Shown: piece by piece, positions 18,750-27,200 of the stretch
Layout: each line of letters begins with the position of its first letter
How positions within the stretch are numbered: the stretch's first letter is position 1
NCBI RefSeq assembly: GCF_000308375.1
Contig: NZ_BAFQ01000287.1
Coordinates: 1-46,806 of the forward strand
Reading direction: 5' to 3'
DNA length: 46,806 nt
DNA from: Nocardia aobensis NBRC 100429
Lineage (GTDB): Bacteria > Actinomycetota > Actinomycetes > Mycobacteriales > Mycobacteriaceae
The notes under the pieces: model-generated
The model's input: only the letters and a program-made list of their open reading frames with translations
Told to the model about the DNA's origin: nothing
The model's database searches: none
Translations under genes and position numbers: made by a program

Positions 18750-20347
18750 CTGGAAGCTCTCGGGAACCGCGCAGCCGCGGAGACCAAGGTTTCGTGGAGG
18801 ACCCGGGCGGGGGCAGCCGCTCGCGCGCCCAGCAATTCGACCTCGGTGAACGCCTCTGCCAATGCCGGGGCGGGATCGAAGGCTCCCTGGTGGAAAGAGC
18901 ATCCGCTCAAGCGTCCGCGCCACTCCCGAAATCCCCCCACCACCGTGCCCAGTGATTCCCGGCGCGCCGAATCGGACCCGGCAGGGCTCATATAGGCCGC
19001 TACCAGAGCCCGCTGAGCCACCGAGCGGGCAGCGAAATCTCCCGCGACATCCACGGCACTGCCAAGTGCGCGAATCATTGCCGAAAACGCCGGGCACTGC
19101 AGTGATACCGGTGTGACGAACCCCTGCTCCACCGCATCGGCTACCTGTTCGGCGTATCGTCCGGGCTCGAGCACGATGGCCGATGCCAACCTGATCTCAT
19201 CCACCAGCGGCACGCCCTTGTGGTCGCGCGTCCACGACACCCGCGACCATTCACCTACGGGCAGAGGCAGTATCGCCACCGCCCGCGGTGCGACGAAAGG
19301 GTACCGATTCAAGGTCGCTGAGAGGGCTGCTATGAGTTCAGCCAGCACGGATCCGTCCGCGCCAGGCAGATCGAACCCCGTCGGCTCGAAGCGGTATCGT
19401 CTCGAAAGCTCCTCGAGAGTATGGCGTTTCGGCTTCTCGGCGCGCGTATTCCGATGCTGTTTCGGCTGACTTTGCTTACCCGGCCGTTGCGACCCAGGCC
19501 TGGGGTTCGAGGTGTTCGAGTCGGCGTCCGGCTGCGCGCCGACGGCCTGTGGCCTTGGAGTAGTCGGCGATGCGGCAGGCGCCCCGGAAGCCGGCGGACG
19601 GCGGTCCGAGGTGGTTCGCCTTCCGTGGCGACTCGGGGCGTCACGAACAGGGCCGACCGTAGCCTCGGGACGATTTGGTGATGGCGGCATCGTGGTGCCC
19701 GGTCGGCCGACCCGCGCTCTTCCGCCGAACGAGTCCTCCGACGGCTGTCTCGGAGCAGCTGATGTCGGGTGGCTCGGAGCAGCTGGTATCGGCACCGACG
19801 ATGGCCGGCTCGGAGCAGCGGGTATCGGCACCGACGACGGGTTTCGGGTGAAGTGGTTGGGGATGGCCGACGGATCGGTGGCTGGGTTCCGATTCGGTGA
19901 AGCTGGCGAAGTCGCTGCCAACTGGTCCGCTGCGGGTAGCGCGCCGACCGCTGCGCCCGATCGAGTGTCTACACCAGGGGAACCAGCGACCGTGGCCACG
20001 GTACCACTGCCAGGCAGAGCGATCGACGACTGAACAGCACCGCGGGAATTCACCGATGTTCCCGCAACACGATCCTGCGACGCCAAATTGTCAGCGGTGG
20101 CAAGGATGTTGTTGCCGTATGTCCGCAACACCTCGATGAACTGCTGAGCATTCCCGCTGATCGCACCCGCGTCAGGCGTGAAAGTAGCAGCGAACCGCTC
20201 GCCCGGCTCATCGCTACCCCAGCATGGCCCGGCAGCATCCAAAATCGACTGCAACCTCTGGTGCAGCTGCGAAGCGCGCTCGGCCAGCGCCAGCACCTTC
20301 TGCCCCACAGAAGCCAAATCCTCTAGGTCGACAGATAATTCACTCAT
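18746..20347 (-). CDS. WXG100 protein with Pro-rich linker and zincin-like C-terminal domain lacking HExxH
   Basis: 533 aa from ATG at 20347. Residues 1-105 are a WXG100-type helical hairpin (CWGSDEPGERF at the turn), as in substrates and partners of type VII secretion. Residues 110-310 are Ser/Pro/Arg-rich and low complexity, including a twofold repeat of VPIPAAPSRPSS type. Residues 320-530 resemble the actinobacterial zincin-fold domain in which VHEFGHALD normally carries the zinc site, but here the equivalent is MIRALGSAVDVAG: both His and the Glu are gone. The paralogue at 30986-32542 has the same architecture. It is the first clear gene of the operon and probably the export or folding partner of the giant effector downstream. 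Confidence 0.7.
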   Translation of the reverse strand: MSELSVDLEDLASVGQKVLALAERASQLHQRLQSILDAAGPCWGSDEPGERFAATFTPDAGAISGNAQQFIEVLRTYGNNILATADNLASQDRVAGTSVNSRGAVQSSIALPGSGTVATVAGSPGVDTRSGAAVGALPAADQLAATSPASPNRNPATDPSAIPNHFTRNPSSVPIPAAPSRPSSVPIPAAPSHPTSAAPRQPSEDSFGGRARVGRPGTTMPPSPNRPEATVGPVRDAPSRHGRRTTSDRRPPASGAPAASPTTPRPQAVGAQPDADSNTSNPRPGSQRPGKQSQPKQHRNTRAEKPKRHTLEELSRRYRFEPTGFDLPGADGSVLAELIAALSATLNRYPFVAPRAVAILPLPVGEWSRVSWTRDHKGVPLVDEIRLASAIVLEPGRYAEQVADAVEQGFVTPVSLQCPAFSAMIRALGSAVDVAGDFAARSVAQRALVAAYMSPAGSDSARRESLGTVVGGFREWRGRLSGCSFHQGAFDPAPALAEAFTEVELLGARAAAPARVLHETLVSAAARFPRASR

Positions 20348-20519
20348 AGTCCGCGCTACCTACGTGAGTCTGCGCAGCCAATCCGGCGATTAACCGTGTC
20401 ATCGCCAGCGCCCGATCCCGAAAGGGAACACCACAGCGGAAGACGAAGTCCGAACGCTCCCATTCCGGTTCGACAGGTTCCGATGCAAGTCCGAAGACGC
20501 TTCGGGTCGACGCATGCAT
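20340..20519 (-). CDS. Possible small ORF overlapping the WXG100 gene
   Basis: 59 aa from ATG at 20519, with a GGAAGG sequence 11 nt upstream; the stop overlaps the next gene's start by 8 nt. The protein (begins MHASTRSVFGLAS, ends HVGSADYE) has no family I recognise. Third-position GC is roughly two thirds, compatible with coding in this genome but not decisive. The frame is open to 20612, but that start would lie upstream of the proposed promoter. It could equally be leader sequence. Confidence 0.35.
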   Translation of the reverse strand: MHASTRSVFGLASEPVEPEWERSDFVFRCGVPFRDRALAMTRLIAGLAAQTHVGSADYE

Positions 20520-20559
20520 GCAGCCCAGTACCTTCCAGGTCTCCGCTATCGGTTGGTTC

Positions 20560-20588
20560 AATGTATCCACAAGGACAGGTTTCGTCAA
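20560..20588 (-). promoter_or_regulatory. Promoter of the giant-effector operon
   Basis: On the minus strand a TTGACG -35 (20583-20588) is followed after exactly 17 nt by TACATT as -10 (20560-20565). Transcription would start near 20553, giving a leader of about 200 nt before the WXG100 gene. The -10 overlaps one arm of the inverted repeat described separately. Confidence 0.5.
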
Positions 20589-20612
20589 CCAATTATTAAC
20601 ACATGGATACAT
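20561..20612. promoter_or_regulatory. Inverted repeat ATGTATCCA / TGGATACAT straddling the promoter
   Basis: A perfect 9-bp inverted repeat: ATGTATCCA at 20561-20569 and TGGATACAT at 20604-20612, spaced 34 bp (about four helical turns centre to centre). One arm covers the -10, the other lies upstream of the -35. The arrangement suits repression by a protein that bridges two sites. The same TGGATAC core occurs twice, 42 bp apart, upstream of the second effector gene. Confidence 0.5.
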
Positions 20613-20619
20613 CTAACTA

Positions 20620-21060
20620 ACAGGCGGAGACGGAAAGTTCGAGACAGCACACATCAGCAAGGTGAGACTTCGGGTCGACTCGCCGCCTCGAAGTCGTGGC
20701 GAGCGCCGGCTACGCGAGCCGGCCCGTTACAGCATCGGGCCACTGCCCCATGAAAGACACTTTGCAACCAAGCAGCGCGGACACCCTCACACCTCCATCA
20801 GCGGAGGCGCATGCGCCGTATGCCAGGTCGGACCATTGGATACAATGACGTCTCGGTCGGTCTCTGGCACGCCTCGGCGCTTTAGTTGGCGATCTGATCG
20901 GCCAGCTCGGGAACACCGCTCGGATTCACCTGCGCCTTGCCTTCGTGTATCCGGACCGTGGTCGAGGTCCGGCGGATCGGTTGGGCCTATCGATCGCTTT
21001 GTGCACATTGCCGTGGCTGAGGTGCGCTCCGGACCGGGTTGACCACGGCACCGCCGGTCG
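20620..21060. other. Region without a supported gene
   Basis: Between the promoter of the effector operon and the Tn3 remnant I see no reading frame with a recognisable product; the ORFs on both strands are short and of mixed composition. It may include further Tn3 decay. Confidence 0.5.
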
Positions 21061-21079
21061 CGGCGGCCCGGCTCGCCGA

Positions 21080-21430
21080 GCAGCTTCCAGTGGATCCAGT
21101 ACAGATCGGCTCGTACGGCAAGCGCATCGAGACGCACGCTCGAGGAGGACGGAGCCCCCGCCGCACCGTCTACGCCGCCGCTAATTTGTCGGACCCCGAC
21201 TACCGACGCGAGATATCCTGCCAGCTCAACTAGGGCGCATCCCTCCACGCTCCGCTCCGCGACCTGGTGTACGCGCACCAGCGCACAGCGAGAAGATCAA
21301 CTTCTGCGGCGCGATCGAGGTCGACATCGATGCCGAACTCGCCCAGCTCGGACCCACCGGATACCGACCACTCCGCGTCCGTGACATCCTCTTCAGACCT
21401 CGACCTCGAGGCAGCGTATGACCGCGTTCG
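21080..21430 (+). pseudogene. Tn3-family transposase C-terminal remnant
   Basis: In several frames the plus strand spells pieces of a Tn3 transposase C-terminus: QIGSYGKRIETH, then LSDPDYRREISCQLN followed by a stop where the family has LNKGE, then LRDLVYAHQ, then KINFCGAIEVDIDAELAQLG and GYRPLR, which matches the final conserved motif of the family. There are internal stops, frameshifts and an internal deletion before the last block. No terminal repeats were identified. Confidence 0.6.
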
Positions 21431-21558
21431 AGACGGCGCCAGCAGACGACCCGAAACTGCTGTCCGTGGTCATTCCGACGGGGCGCCCGCTCATCTCTTT
21501 TGAGTCCCTTTAGGTCGATAGGCGGCTGAGAGTGACGAGCAGCCGCTAGAGGCGGGAA

Positions 21559-22311
21559 TCAGGCGTCGGGTAAGACGAGCTCGGCGTTTACGCCGTCACC
21601 GAGCAGGAAGTAACCAAGGAACGTGACGCCGTCCTCCTGCGCGTCGAAGCGTGCGATGCGTATGCCCCCGGGTTCGTAGAACACGGCGCCGGGTTCGAGC
21701 ACGGTCTCCGGTTCGCCCTCGATCTGATAGATGACCGACCCGGTCTCGATGTTGCCGAAGACCGGCCCATTGTGGATGTGCAGCCCTGCAGCGTGCCCAG
21801 GTGCGATGGTGATCCGCCGGATCTCGACACGCTGGGTGGCCAGCGGATGCGGCAGTTGCTGGTCCATCACGATCACACGGCTCAGTGGCGGAGTCAGGTC
21901 GGCCTGGTCTCCGTCCGCCGCGTGGTATTCGGCGTCCGTAACAGCCTGCGCGAACTCCGCCGTACTCCCGTCCACCGGAAGCTCCTCGATGGCAACATGC
22001 GTCACCGATTTGCCGGGAGTCGCTCCGTGCCAATGCCATTCGCCAGCCTCGATCCGCACGGTGTCGCCGGTACGGATGGCCTCGACCGGGCCTCCGCGGC
22101 GTTGCACGAGCCCCGCGCCGTCGGTAACCACGAGCACCTGCCCGACCGGGTGACGGTGCCAGCGCGTGCGGGCACCAGGGGCGAACCGGACGCTGTCGAC
22201 CTGCGTCCGCGACGGGCCGTCGGGGACGGCGAGTTCTTCGACGTGCGCGACACCGGTGATGAACGCGGACGCAGCAGGTACGGCGGTGTGAGGAGCGTGG
22301 GATATGCGCAT
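21559..22311 (-). CDS. Bicupin protein, possible quercetinase-like dioxygenase
   Basis: 250 aa with two cupin barrels. Cupin 1 (about 45-115) has RWHRHPVGQVLVV and GEWHWHG, a recognisable His-rich metal site. Cupin 2 (about 165-240) has GHAAGLHIHNGPVFGNIETG and an EPGAVFYEPGG motif. It lies 40 bp downstream of a TetR gene on the same strand. The pair recalls Bacillus QdoR-QdoI (a LmrA/YxaF-type TetR regulator with a bicupin quercetin dioxygenase), but this protein is shorter than QdoI (about 337 aa), so the substrate is open. Cytoplasmic, no signal peptide. Alternative: a non-enzymatic cupin. Confidence 0.75.
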   Translation of the reverse strand: MRISHAPHTAVPAASAFITGVAHVEELAVPDGPSRTQVDSVRFAPGARTRWHRHPVGQVLVVTDGAGLVQRRGGPVEAIRTGDTVRIEAGEWHWHGATPGKSVTHVAIEELPVDGSTAEFAQAVTDAEYHAADGDQADLTPPLSRVIVMDQQLPHPLATQRVEIRRITIAPGHAAGLHIHNGPVFGNIETGSVIYQIEGEPETVLEPGAVFYEPGGIRIARFDAQEDGVTFLGYFLLGDGVNAELVLPDA

Positions 22312-22351
22312 TGCTTCTCGTATTTCCTTGATCTCGTGCGGTTTCCGAAAC

Positions 22352-22918
22352 TCAGTGGACGGTGTGGGCAGTGAGCAACGCGAGGATTCCCTCGACCGCC
22401 TGCTCGAAGGGTGCTGCGTTGTCCGCAGCCCGGGCCAGGACGTACCCGCCCTGCAGCGTGGCGACGATCGCCGCCGCCGTGGCGGCCGGATCCAGGGCCG
22501 GACTCAGCTCGCCGGCGTCGAGACCCGAGGTCAGCACGACTGCCATGCGCGTGCACAGCCAGGTCAAGGTCTCCTCGACCGGCCTGCGGAGGGCGGGTGC
22601 GCCCATCACGTCCGGATCTTGAGTCAGCCCACCGATCGGGCAGCCCTTGAGGACGTCGCGCTCGCGCCACAGATAGGACGAAATACGTTGAAGCGCAGTG
22701 CCCGGACCGGAAAGCTGCGCGTCCACGCTGGCACGCAGCTCCGCGGCCGTCCGATCGATCGCGGCACGCGCCAGCTCCTCCTTGCCGGCGAAGTGGTGGT
22801 ACATGCTGCCCTGACCGGCCCCGGCCCGCTGCTGAATCGCTTTCGGGCTGGTCCCCACATACCCGCGCTCCCACAGCAATGCCTGCGTGCTCTCAATTAG
22901 GTCATCCCTCGTGCTCAT
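22352..22918 (-). CDS. TetR-family regulator, LmrA/YxaF-like
   Basis: 188 aa from ATG at 22918 (MSTRDDLIEST). A start at 22933 is also open, but it would sit inside the operator and has no better ribosome site. The N-terminal HTH (TSPKAIQQRAGAGQGSMYHHFAGKEEL) is typical of TetR. The C-terminal region has KGCPIGGLTQDP, the GCP[IL] signature of the LmrA/YxaF subgroup, which respond to flavonoids or drugs. It is probably co-transcribed with the bicupin gene and autoregulated through the palindrome just upstream of its start. Confidence 0.85.
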   Translation of the reverse strand: MSTRDDLIESTQALLWERGYVGTSPKAIQQRAGAGQGSMYHHFAGKEELARAAIDRTAAELRASVDAQLSGPGTALQRISSYLWRERDVLKGCPIGGLTQDPDVMGAPALRRPVEETLTWLCTRMAVVLTSGLDAGELSPALDPAATAAAIVATLQGGYVLARAADNAAPFEQAVEGILALLTAHTVH

Positions 22919-22928
22919 ACAGGGACTA

Positions 22929-22944
22929 TACATACTAGTAGGTA
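22929..22944. promoter_or_regulatory. Palindromic TetR operator
   Basis: TACATACTAGTAGGTA is symmetric at 14 of 16 positions around TACTAGTA and lies about 10 bp upstream of the TetR start. Placement and symmetry are what an autoregulatory TetR box requires. Confidence 0.55.
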
Positions 22945-22979
22945 CAGACGTCGGCGGTTTGCCAAGCTCGGGCCCGATG

Positions 22980-23340
22980 TTATGCGCAGGGTAATCGACG
23001 CGCCCGACCTCGACATCGAAGTGCTCAGCGTTATGCCGTGGGAGCCGAGTACGTTCGTCGCCGACACATTACGCGTGGGACGCGCATTTCTGACAGGCCG
23101 ATAACGACGTCACCATCGAGCACGAGGACGAGCTGTCGGTCGAGACATCGGCTGCGCGGGGCTCCCGCATCGACTTCCGTGTCTTCCACGACCTCCCCCG
23201 TGTCGGTGTCGAGGTCAAGGCCACAGGCCTGTGGGCTCGGAGGATGTACAAGAGCAATTCGTTCGAAATGCGCACCTGGATGAGGTGAATCTGCGGGGCG
23301 CGAACCTGACCGTCACCGATCACGTCTCTGGCGTGGTCGG
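22980..23340 (+). pseudogene. Decayed sequence with a possible FAD-monooxygenase fragment
   Basis: No intact gene. The plus strand at about 22990-23103 reads DAPDLDIEVLSVMPWEPS and then VADTLRVGRAFLTG, which resembles the region before the GDAAH motif of FAD-dependent aromatic monooxygenases, and then stops. The rest, to 23340, has short open stretches in different frames. Weak assignment. Confidence 0.3.
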
Positions 23341-23464
23341 TGAAGATGGATCAGGGATATGACACGGGCAGCGCTGGTCGAACTCTGGCTGGCCGTCCCT
23401 GTACATGTGGTCTTGCAGTAATGTTGGCAGCGCTGTCGAGTGCGCGGACAGGGAGGGTTCATCG

Positions 23465-24280
23465 ATGTGGGAGCAGCCTTATTACCGATTGTCGGTCAAT
23501 GCGGCGCGTCAACATGGACTGATCACGCAGGCCCAGGCGAATCGAGTCGGCGTCGATGATGTGATGCTCGCACATTTCCAGGAGTCAGGCCTGATACACA
23601 GGCTCGACTGGTCCGTCTATCAGATTTCGGGAAGTACCTACGGTCCACGTTATTCCTTTCCCTATGCCGCCTGGCTCGCGATGGCGCCGGAGTCCTTCCG
23701 CTGGGAAAGACCGGGCAATCTCGCAGAGGATGTGGTGCTGTCGCACGAATCCGCCTGTGCCCTGGTAGGTTTCGGTTCACTCGGCACGCCGGTCGTGCGA
23801 TTCACCTCGGCAACCGAACGTCCGGTACCGCGCGCGGTACGGGTCGAGGTCGCCACCCTGACTCAGGACGATGTCATGGTGCACGAGGGCGTTCCGGTGA
23901 CCACACCGCATCGGACAATTCTCGATCTCGTGGCGGAATCGGCCGCCCGGGACGACATCGCCAGGGTCGTCACCGATGCGATCCGAAAGAATCTGGTTAG
24001 CTTGCGCCTTCTGTACGAGGATTTGACCGATATGGCAAATGAATACCGGCTCCCCACCGGGGGTGTGCACTTCATCGACTATTTCATGCCGGAAGTACGC
24101 CCACAGTCGCTCTCGCCTCGGAATCTGCGTGCCTATGCCGAACTCGCGCTCCCGCAGAAAGTCGCCGAGGTCCGGCCCAGGGTCGATCGGCTACTGCGGG
24201 AGTTGCGCGGCGAATCGAACAGCGCCGACGGGCGGCTCGCTGCGGAGATCGCCGCGGAAATCGCCGGTCGAACCGCCTGA
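23465..24280 (+). CDS. AbiEi-type (type IV) antitoxin
   Basis: 271 aa from ATG at 23465, preceded 7 nt upstream by GGGAGGG. The N-terminal winged helix (GLITQAQANRVGVDDVMLAH, then GLIHRLDWSVYQISG) and the AbiEi-type core (LAEDVVLSHESACALVGFG, VRVEVATLTQDD, GVPVTTPHRTILDLV) are intact. In AbiE systems this protein represses its own operon and counters AbiEii, a nucleotidyltransferase toxin. No separate AbiEii gene is adjacent; instead the AbiEii-like domain is inside the 1,851-aa effector whose 3' end is 15 bp away, convergent. The antitoxin is likely to protect the producer from that domain. Whether it also counters the EndoU-like tip is not visible. Confidence 0.85.
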   Translation: MWEQPYYRLSVNAARQHGLITQAQANRVGVDDVMLAHFQESGLIHRLDWSVYQISGSTYGPRYSFPYAAWLAMAPESFRWERPGNLAEDVVLSHESACALVGFGSLGTPVVRFTSATERPVPRAVRVEVATLTQDDVMVHEGVPVTTPHRTILDLVAESAARDDIARVVTDAIRKNLVSLRLLYEDLTDMANEYRLPTGGVHFIDYFMPEVRPQSLSPRNLRAYAELALPQKVAEVRPRVDRLLRELRGESNSADGRLAAEIAAEIAGRTA

Positions 24281-24295
24281 TTTCGCCCGCTCCGC

Positions 24296-27200
24296 CTATG
24301 AGCCGGTCGGCGGATTCCTGAATACGCCCCTGCCGAACTCGGGCCAGGCCGCGCGTATCCGGCCGTCGGGCCGAACGATCGCGGTCACCGTCACGTCGTC
24401 GCGTTCGCCGATCACGTTCCAATACCCATTGGACTGGAAAAGCGCCCGAGTCGGCGCGGCTGCAATGTCCAGGATGGTGCGGACCACCGTGGGATCGTCC
24501 CAGCGTTCCGGGAACTCCGTCTTGCCCGGTATCCCGGTGCCGTAGCGATGTCCGCCGCCACTTTCGCCGCCGTCGAGGATGTGCGTGAGGTAGTGGTCGG
24601 GCACCCACAGGCGATCCAGCGGTGGCCGCCTGGAATGCGTTGCTGCGCCTGCCGCATCCCAGGCCGAGCCGCCGGGCGGCGCGTCGTAGGGCACGGGCGA
24701 GTGCAGAGTGTTGTGTGAGATGACGCGGTCGAGCGCCTCGTGCAGAGTCTGCAGCTCGGACTCGTCCAGTCCGAAGGCGCCGTGGTCGCGCAGGGCCTGA
24801 TCGCGAATCCGGGTGGTGTCGAACAGGTCCCGCAGTGCTATGACGACCGCCGCCGGGCGGGTGTCCGGTTCGGCGGCGTACGCCTGCGCGATCCGATCTG
24901 CGATGCCGGCAGGCACCGGATGGTCGGTCGCCAGGGTGAAATACGGATGCACCACCGAGGTTCCGTGATAAGTCTCGTCCTGGGTGTAGCCTGGCTCGAC
25001 GACTCCCTTCAGCGCCAGCCGGATAGCGTCCCATTTCGTGGCAATCGCCTCGGGCGTGGTCGCTTCGGTGTGCAGCCATCGGTTCAGCTGATCGGCATAC
25101 CGTTCGCTGTTCTGCCAGTCCCGGGCCTGCCACGGCGCCCAGTCCTCACTCTTCATCTCGACCGACCGGCCGAGCCTATCGCCCCAGCGATCCAGTTCGC
25201 CGCTGTCGATCAACCCGATGATCCGGGATGCGGTCAGCGAGACCTTGGCCGGACGATGGACCGCCATGGGCTGACCGCGCCGATTCGCCGGATCGGGCAG
25301 GTCCGGGCCCACCGGAACGCGTTCGATCGTCTTCAGCGGGGCGGGCAGCGGTTCGCCCTCGGGCTTGAACTCCGACCGCGGCAGTCCCGAGGCTGGGTCG
25401 TAGATCCGGTTGCCGTGTTCATCGAGCAACTGCACGGTACGGCCGTACTCCCAGGGTTCGAAATAGTGTGCCCACCGGTTGCCCTTGTTGCCCAAGTATT
25501 CTCGCGCCGACAGGTACGCCGTGGGGATGCCGAGCACCGTCTGCATCTCCAGCGCGCCACTTTCCATACCGATCTGCACGACATCGCGTTGGGTGGCCAG
25601 TCGGTGGAAGACCAGTGATTGCTCCGGGCGGGTCAGGCCGTCCCGCTGCCAGAACTTGACCAGCGAGCTGGTGTCCACATCGTGCAGGACTCCCTCGCGG
25701 TGCCACAGCTCGCGTAGCTCGGGCCGCTCGGCGAACAGATCGTCGCCGACCAGCATGATCTGCCGATCGGGTTGCCGCTGGCGCAGTGTTTCGATGATCT
25801 GGCGGATCTGTTGGGGCCGGGTGTCCAATTCGGCGCCGTGGGTGCCGAAGGGCCGCGAGTCCCTAACCCACAGCAGTGTGTACTTCTTCGGGCTCGAATC
25901 GCTGTCCTCGTGCGCGGACAGCACGCGGTTAACGACGGAGTCCACGCGCGCGGCACGGTTCACGGCAGTCTCGCCGTCGCCGAGCATGGCGTCGACCATG
26001 GTCTGGCGTGCCTCGACTGGATGCTCCCGAATATGGCTCAGTGTGAGCAGATGCGCACGCAGCCAACGGGTTTCGGTATACACGAAGTCGCGTTCGTCCT
26101 TGGCTTCTGCCAAGCGAATCCGGTCTGAGGCTATCCCGTAGTCTTCGATGAGGCGCTGCCTGATCCGCAGGGCGGATCTGAGCGGCTGCGCGTGCAGGTC
26201 GAGCAGTTCGCGCGTCAGCTCGGCGTGGGAGAGGTCGTGGGTGGATTCGCTTCGCACCCAGCGCGAAAACGCCACGGCATTGGCCTGATCGGCGGTCATC
26301 CCCTCGGGGAGTTCACCCATGTACACGATGTGAGCACCGTACGCGTCCTCCGAATACGCCTTGAAGACGCCGTTCGGCTGGAAGGCGATCTCGACGGTGG
26401 TGTCCGGATTGAGCATCAATGCCGCAGCGTGGATGTATTCCTCGCCGCTCTGATGCGAATAGAACCGCAGATGTCTGCTGTCCATCCCCGATATGGGCTC
26501 AGGCTTGTAGCCGACGGTATCCAGTGTGCGATGCAGCGCATACACCTTGTCGGTAGGTGACAAACCCTCGTGGGCGGCCAACCTGTCGAGGAAGTCGTCG
26601 AGATTCGACCCATCGCGTTCATCACTGGCCAGCTGATCCCACTGCGGCATCTTGTTTTCTGGATCGATGGCGATTGTGGATGGTTCGCCGGCGCCGGTTC
26701 CCTCGATCCGCCGCACACCTTCGGGTGGGACAGCGGCAGGAGTTGCCTCGTGCGCCGGACTGCCTGCCGACGCGGGAGAATCGGTGGCAGGTGTTTCATC
26801 ACCCACCCATCGCCGGTGCTGCGGATCCCACTGCCCGTGTAGATCCTCGGGGCTCAGCAGCGGGCTGAGAAAATCGCGTGCCAGCGGCAATGTCTCGTTC
26901 AGCGTCCGGAAAGGCAGCGCGTCCGTTCGCCCGAGGTGCTGGCTGAACCAGTTGGCCCAATCCGGATTGGGCAGCTTGAATTCGCTGGGCACGTTCAGCG
27001 TGACGCCCTGATCCATCCGCCACGCCAGCTCCTGGCGCAGCATGTTCTGCGTGGTCTGACCGTCGAAGGACGTGTGCAGTGCGAGCAACAGAACATCGGC
27101 CATATCCTGCGGGCGGTACGGCAACTGGCTGCCAGCCTTCTGGCAGGTATACAGACCCGTGTCCTGCAGCAAGATGCAGTCGTCGCATTTGGTTTCCTCG

